64,000 nt of DNA. Origin: Streptacidiphilus anmyonensis. GTDB taxonomy: Bacteria > Actinomycetota > Actinomycetes > Streptomycetales > Streptomycetaceae. A program made the translations under genes and the position numbers. The DNA is taken from NCBI RefSeq assembly GCF_000787855.1, contig NZ_BBPQ01000001.1, forward strand, positions 367,205-431,204, written 5' to 3'. Positions within the stretch are counted from its first letter, which is position 1. Every line of letters starts with the position of its first letter. Below are positions 61,540 through 64,000 of the stretch, piece after piece. Below the pieces are notes generated by a model. It worked only from the letters and a program-made list of their open reading frames with translations. It ran no database searches and had not been told where the DNA came from.

Positions 61540-62153
61540 TCGTCCAGCCAGGCCGGGAACGCGGTCAGGTCCGCCAGGACCACGCCCGCGCCCGCCTCGC
61601 GCAGGCGCTCCTCGTCGTAGGGACCGGTCGTGACCGCGACCGGGAAGGCGCCCGCCTCGCGCGCGCCGACGACGTCGCCCAGGTGGTCGCCGACGTAGAC
61701 GCGCACGCCCTCGGCGCGCAGCGCGTCCGCCTTGCCCTCGGCGAAGACGTCGCCGTGCAGCGCGTCGACACGCATCTCCAGCGCGTCCAGGTTGAGCCGC
61801 GCGTTGGGCGTGTGCTTGCCGGTCACCACGACCGTGCGTCCGCCGGCCGCGCGCACCGCGGCGAGCGCCTCCACCGCGCCCGGCAGCGGCGTGACCCCGG
61901 CGACCCCGTACTCCCGGTAGAGCTTCCGGTACCGGTCCGCCATGGCCTGGACCTCGTCGGCGGGGAACCAGTTGGCCATCTCGACCTCGACCGGCGGTCC
62001 GAGCCGCGAGACGACGAGTTCGTTGTCGATGTCCGTGCCGGTCTCCTCGGCCAGGTACCGGTAGGCGCGGGCGATCCCGGGCCGGGAGTCGATCAGCGTC
62101 ATGTCGAGGTCGAACCCGACGGCCAGCGGAGGGAGCGGCGTCAACGGCGTCAT
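61521..62153 (-). CDS. HAD-superfamily phosphatase
   Basis: 210 residues from ATG at 62153. Motif I VGFDLDMTLIDSRPG with nucleophile Asp and acid Asp, helical cap (YRYLAEETGTDIDNELVVSR, MANWFPADEVQAMADRY), motif II VVVTGKHTP (Thr), motif III/IV region VYVGDHLGDVVGAREAG. Phosphoglycolate-phosphatase-like branch. TAGGGT lies seven bases before the ATG, so the message is probably leaderless. Its end overlaps the small membrane protein gene on the other strand by 19 bases. Confidence 0.92.
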   Translation of the reverse strand: MTPLTPLPPLAVGFDLDMTLIDSRPGIARAYRYLAEETGTDIDNELVVSRLGPPVEVEMANWFPADEVQAMADRYRKLYREYGVAGVTPLPGAVEALAAVRAAGGRTVVVTGKHTPNARLNLDALEMRVDALHGDVFAEGKADALRAEGVRVYVGDHLGDVVGAREAGAFPVAVTTGPYDEERLREAGAGVVLADLTAFPAWLDDYLAVT

Positions 62154-62160
62154 GGCCTTC

Positions 62161-62166
62161 ACCCTA
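62161..62166 (-). promoter_or_regulatory. -10 box for leaderless start
   Basis: TAGGGT, then GAAGGCC, then ATG at 62153. No upstream ribosome binding site is needed under this reading. Confidence 0.45.
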
Positions 62167-62240
62167 ATCGGGCCCCCGGTGGGCGATACTGCGAACTGGG
62201 ACGGATCGGGCGAGACGGGGACAAAGCTTCGGGAGGCCGG

Positions 62241-63302
62241 ATGCCGGGCGCCTACTCGCGCAGGGCGCTGCTCAGGGCACTGGGCGCGCTCGGGGCCGTG
62301 GGGGCCTCCGCCTCGCTGGCCGACTGCAAGGGCGACAACGGCTTCCCTCCCGACTCCGGCTCGGCCGCCAGTCCGACGTCGGGCCCGGGGAGCGGCGGGC
62401 TGCTCGCCGCCCAGGCGTCGTCGTCGGGAGCCGGCAGCGCGTCCCCGTCGCCGCTCACCCGGACCGTGCACGCGGCGACGGGCACGGTGCAGGTCCCGGC
62501 GACGCCCCAGCGGGTCGTCGTGCTCGGCACGGCGGAGCTCGACTCCGCGCTCAGCCTCGGCTTCACCCCCGTGGGGGCGGCCCGCCCGCAGTTCGACCAC
62601 GGCCTGCCGGACTACTTCCCGAGCGGCTGGCTCACCCACGTCGCCCGGGTCGGCGTCGTGGGCGCGCCGGACCTCGCCACGGTAAAGCGGCTGCGGCCCG
62701 ACGTGATCCTCTCCAGCCGTTCCGTCGACGGCGCGCGCTACCAGCAGCTCTCGGCCGTCGCGCCGACCGTCCTGACCGACTCGACGGGCGCTTCGTGGAA
62801 GCAGGACTTCCAGCTCCACGCGCAGGCCCTGAACGCGCAGTCCTTCGCCGACGCGGTCACCTCCGCCTACCAGGACCACACCCGCGAGGTCACCGCCGAG
62901 CTGGGGGGCTCCGGCGCCACCCGCAGGCAGCAGATCAGCGTGGTCCGCTTCGTCCAGGGCCAGGACCCGAGCGTCGTCGCCGCCCGGAGCTACCTCGGCG
63001 TCCTGCTCGCCGACGTCCAGCTGGGCCGCCCCGCCGCGCAGAACGCGCAGACGGACGCGGTCGCCGTCGCCACGACGGACAAGCTCGACGCGATGGACGG
63101 CACCACGATCTTCTACTCCACCTACGGCGACCCGGCGAAGGCGCACACGGACGAGGTGCTGAACAGCGACGCCTGGAAGAACCTCTCGGCGGTCAAGGCG
63201 GGACGCGCCTACGCGGTCGACGACGAGCTCTGGAACCAGGGCGTCGGCTACTTCGGCGCGGACCTGATCCTGGCTCAACTGCGACGCTACTTGGGTGGGT
63301 AG
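62241..63302 (+). CDS. Iron-siderophore-type ABC substrate-binding protein
   Basis: 353 residues from ATG at 62241, right after GGGAGGCCGG. N terminus has a twin-arginine-like run SRRALLRALGALGAVGASAS followed by LADC, an atypical lipobox with Asp before Cys, then a Ser/Gly/Pro linker. The mature domain is Peripla_BP_2: RVVVLGTAELDSALSLGFTP, RPDVILSSRSVDGARYQQL, WKNLSAVKAGRAYAVDDELW. Binds ferric siderophores or related chelates outside the membrane. No permease gene follows, so it would work with a remote transporter, possibly under DmdR1. Confidence 0.9.
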   Translation: MPGAYSRRALLRALGALGAVGASASLADCKGDNGFPPDSGSAASPTSGPGSGGLLAAQASSSGAGSASPSPLTRTVHAATGTVQVPATPQRVVVLGTAELDSALSLGFTPVGAARPQFDHGLPDYFPSGWLTHVARVGVVGAPDLATVKRLRPDVILSSRSVDGARYQQLSAVAPTVLTDSTGASWKQDFQLHAQALNAQSFADAVTSAYQDHTREVTAELGGSGATRRQQISVVRFVQGQDPSVVAARSYLGVLLADVQLGRPAAQNAQTDAVAVATTDKLDAMDGTTIFYSTYGDPAKAHTDEVLNSDAWKNLSAVKAGRAYAVDDELWNQGVGYFGADLILAQLRRYLGG

Positions 63303-63359
63303 CGACCGATACGTGCCAAGAGTCTTGTGATGTCCGTCACTCGGGAACACCATGGCACC

Positions 63360-64000
63360 ATGCCGACGACAACAACGCAGGAGCAGCGGGACCACCGGTC
63401 GCAACGCGAGCGTGAGCACGCGGCCGCGGCACGCAAGGCCTTCATCGCGGAGGGCTTCGACCTGGTCGCCGACACCTACGGGACGGTCGACGGCGCGTTC
63501 TTCGAGGCGAGCGCGGCACGCCTGGTCGAACACGCCGGCGTGCGTCCCGGCGACCGCGTCCTCGACCTCGGCTGCGGCCGCGGCGCGGTGCTGTTCGCCG
63601 CGGCGACGGCCGTCGGGCCCGACGGCTACGTGGCGGGCCTCGACCTCTCCCCCGGCATGGCCCACGCCACGGCCGCGGACATCGCCCGGCGCGGCCTGCG
63701 CAACGTCACGGCCCGCGTCGGCGACGCGGAGGACCCCGGCTTCCCCTCCGGCTCCTTCGAGGCGGTGCTGGCCGGGCTGATGCTCTTCATCACCCCCGAT
63801 CCGGCGGCGGTGCTGCACGCGGCCCACCACATCCTCGTCCCCGGCGGCCGCTTCGCGATGTCGGCCTTCGGCGCGTTGGCCGACCCGCGCTGGAGCCGCC
63901 CACTGGACGCGGCGCTGGCCTTCCTCGACGAGCCCGCCCCCGCGTCCTCCCCGCGCCAGGGCGCACGCGGCGGCCACCCGGCCTTCGACTCCGACGCGTC
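63360..64000 (+). CDS. Class I SAM-dependent methyltransferase (C terminus cut by window edge)
   Basis: At least 213 residues, open to the window end. ATG at 63360 chosen; ATG at 63330 in the same frame is possible. SAM-binding motif I RVLDLGCGRGAVLFAAATAV, acidic residue in GYVAGLDLSPGMAHATA, motif for the adenine pocket RVGDAEDPGFPSGSFEAVLA, and HHILVPGGRFAMSAFG. Type of UbiE/COQ5-like small-molecule methyltransferases. The substrate is unknown. It lies 57 bases after the binding-protein gene on the same strand. Confidence 0.9.
   Translation, partial: MPTTTTQEQRDHRSQREREHAAAARKAFIAEGFDLVADTYGTVDGAFFEASAARLVEHAGVRPGDRVLDLGCGRGAVLFAAATAVGPDGYVAGLDLSPGMAHATAADIARRGLRNVTARVGDAEDPGFPSGSFEAVLAGLMLFITPDPAAVLHAAHHILVPGGRFAMSAFGALADPRWSRPLDAALAFLDEPAPASSPRQGARGGHPAFDSDA

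Overview
High-GC actinobacterial chromosome, most likely a member of the Streptomycetaceae (Streptomyces, Streptacidiphilus or Kitasatospora type). The reasons are very strong G/C third-position bias, many GTG starts, ATGA/GTGA start-stop overlaps, leaderless starts behind TANNNT boxes, a DmdR1-type iron regulator beside a SIS-domain gene, futalosine-route menaquinone genes, SCO4402/purU neighbours and the actinobacterial FxSxx-COOH peptide system. I found no tRNA, rRNA, CRISPR array, transposase or prophage gene.

Layout. 1-11738: catabolic region of acyl-CoA type. It has two divergons: ALDH, acyl-CoA dehydrogenase and SDR leftward with a cyclase-family gene rightward, then two acyl-CoA dehydrogenases and an amidohydrolase leftward with a degenerate cysteine hydrolase and an acyl-CoA synthetase rightward. 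Each divergent promoter holds the same palindromic operator. An SGNH hydrolase and a HATPase anti-sigma-like gene lie between. 11903-28149: housekeeping and regulatory genes: exported alpha/beta hydrolase, teichoic-acid type glycosyl/glycerophosphotransferase, STAS protein, sigma and zinc-finger anti-sigma pair, purU, an amino-acid-type binding lipoprotein, an HTH/TPR regulator, a prim-pol domain protein, dmdR1, a SIS protein, a SLATT-like membrane protein and a hydrolase.

28416-42938: the most interesting segment, an enlarged Fxs ribosomal-peptide locus, all leftward. It holds a 60-residue precursor ending F-T-S-S-I (fxsA), a radical SAM/SPASM enzyme fused to an HExxH domain (fxsB), an AAC(3)-like acyltransferase coupled to it, a TIR-like fxsC with a TTA codon, and a giant fxsT (MinD-like ATPase, TIR, NB-ARC, TPR). 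A second, diverged fxsC-fxsT module sits upstream. Its TIR region is split by a long Pro/Ala/Asp repeat and its NB-ARC P-loop lacks the lysine. The architecture resembles STAND/NLR immune receptors attached to a RiPP pathway.

43042-64000: core metabolism: pdxH, citrate synthase, serC, a LacI-type regulator, then menaquinone biosynthesis in two blocks (mqnE, then ubiX-like, mqnP and mqnL; later mqnB-mqnD), with threonine dehydratase, an Lrp regulator, a deaminase, a DUF3027 protein, an MFS transporter, a cold-shock protein, a HAD phosphatase, a siderophore-type binding protein and a partial methyltransferase. A dispersed hairpin repeat of about 100-130 bp occupies several junctions, mainly between convergent genes.
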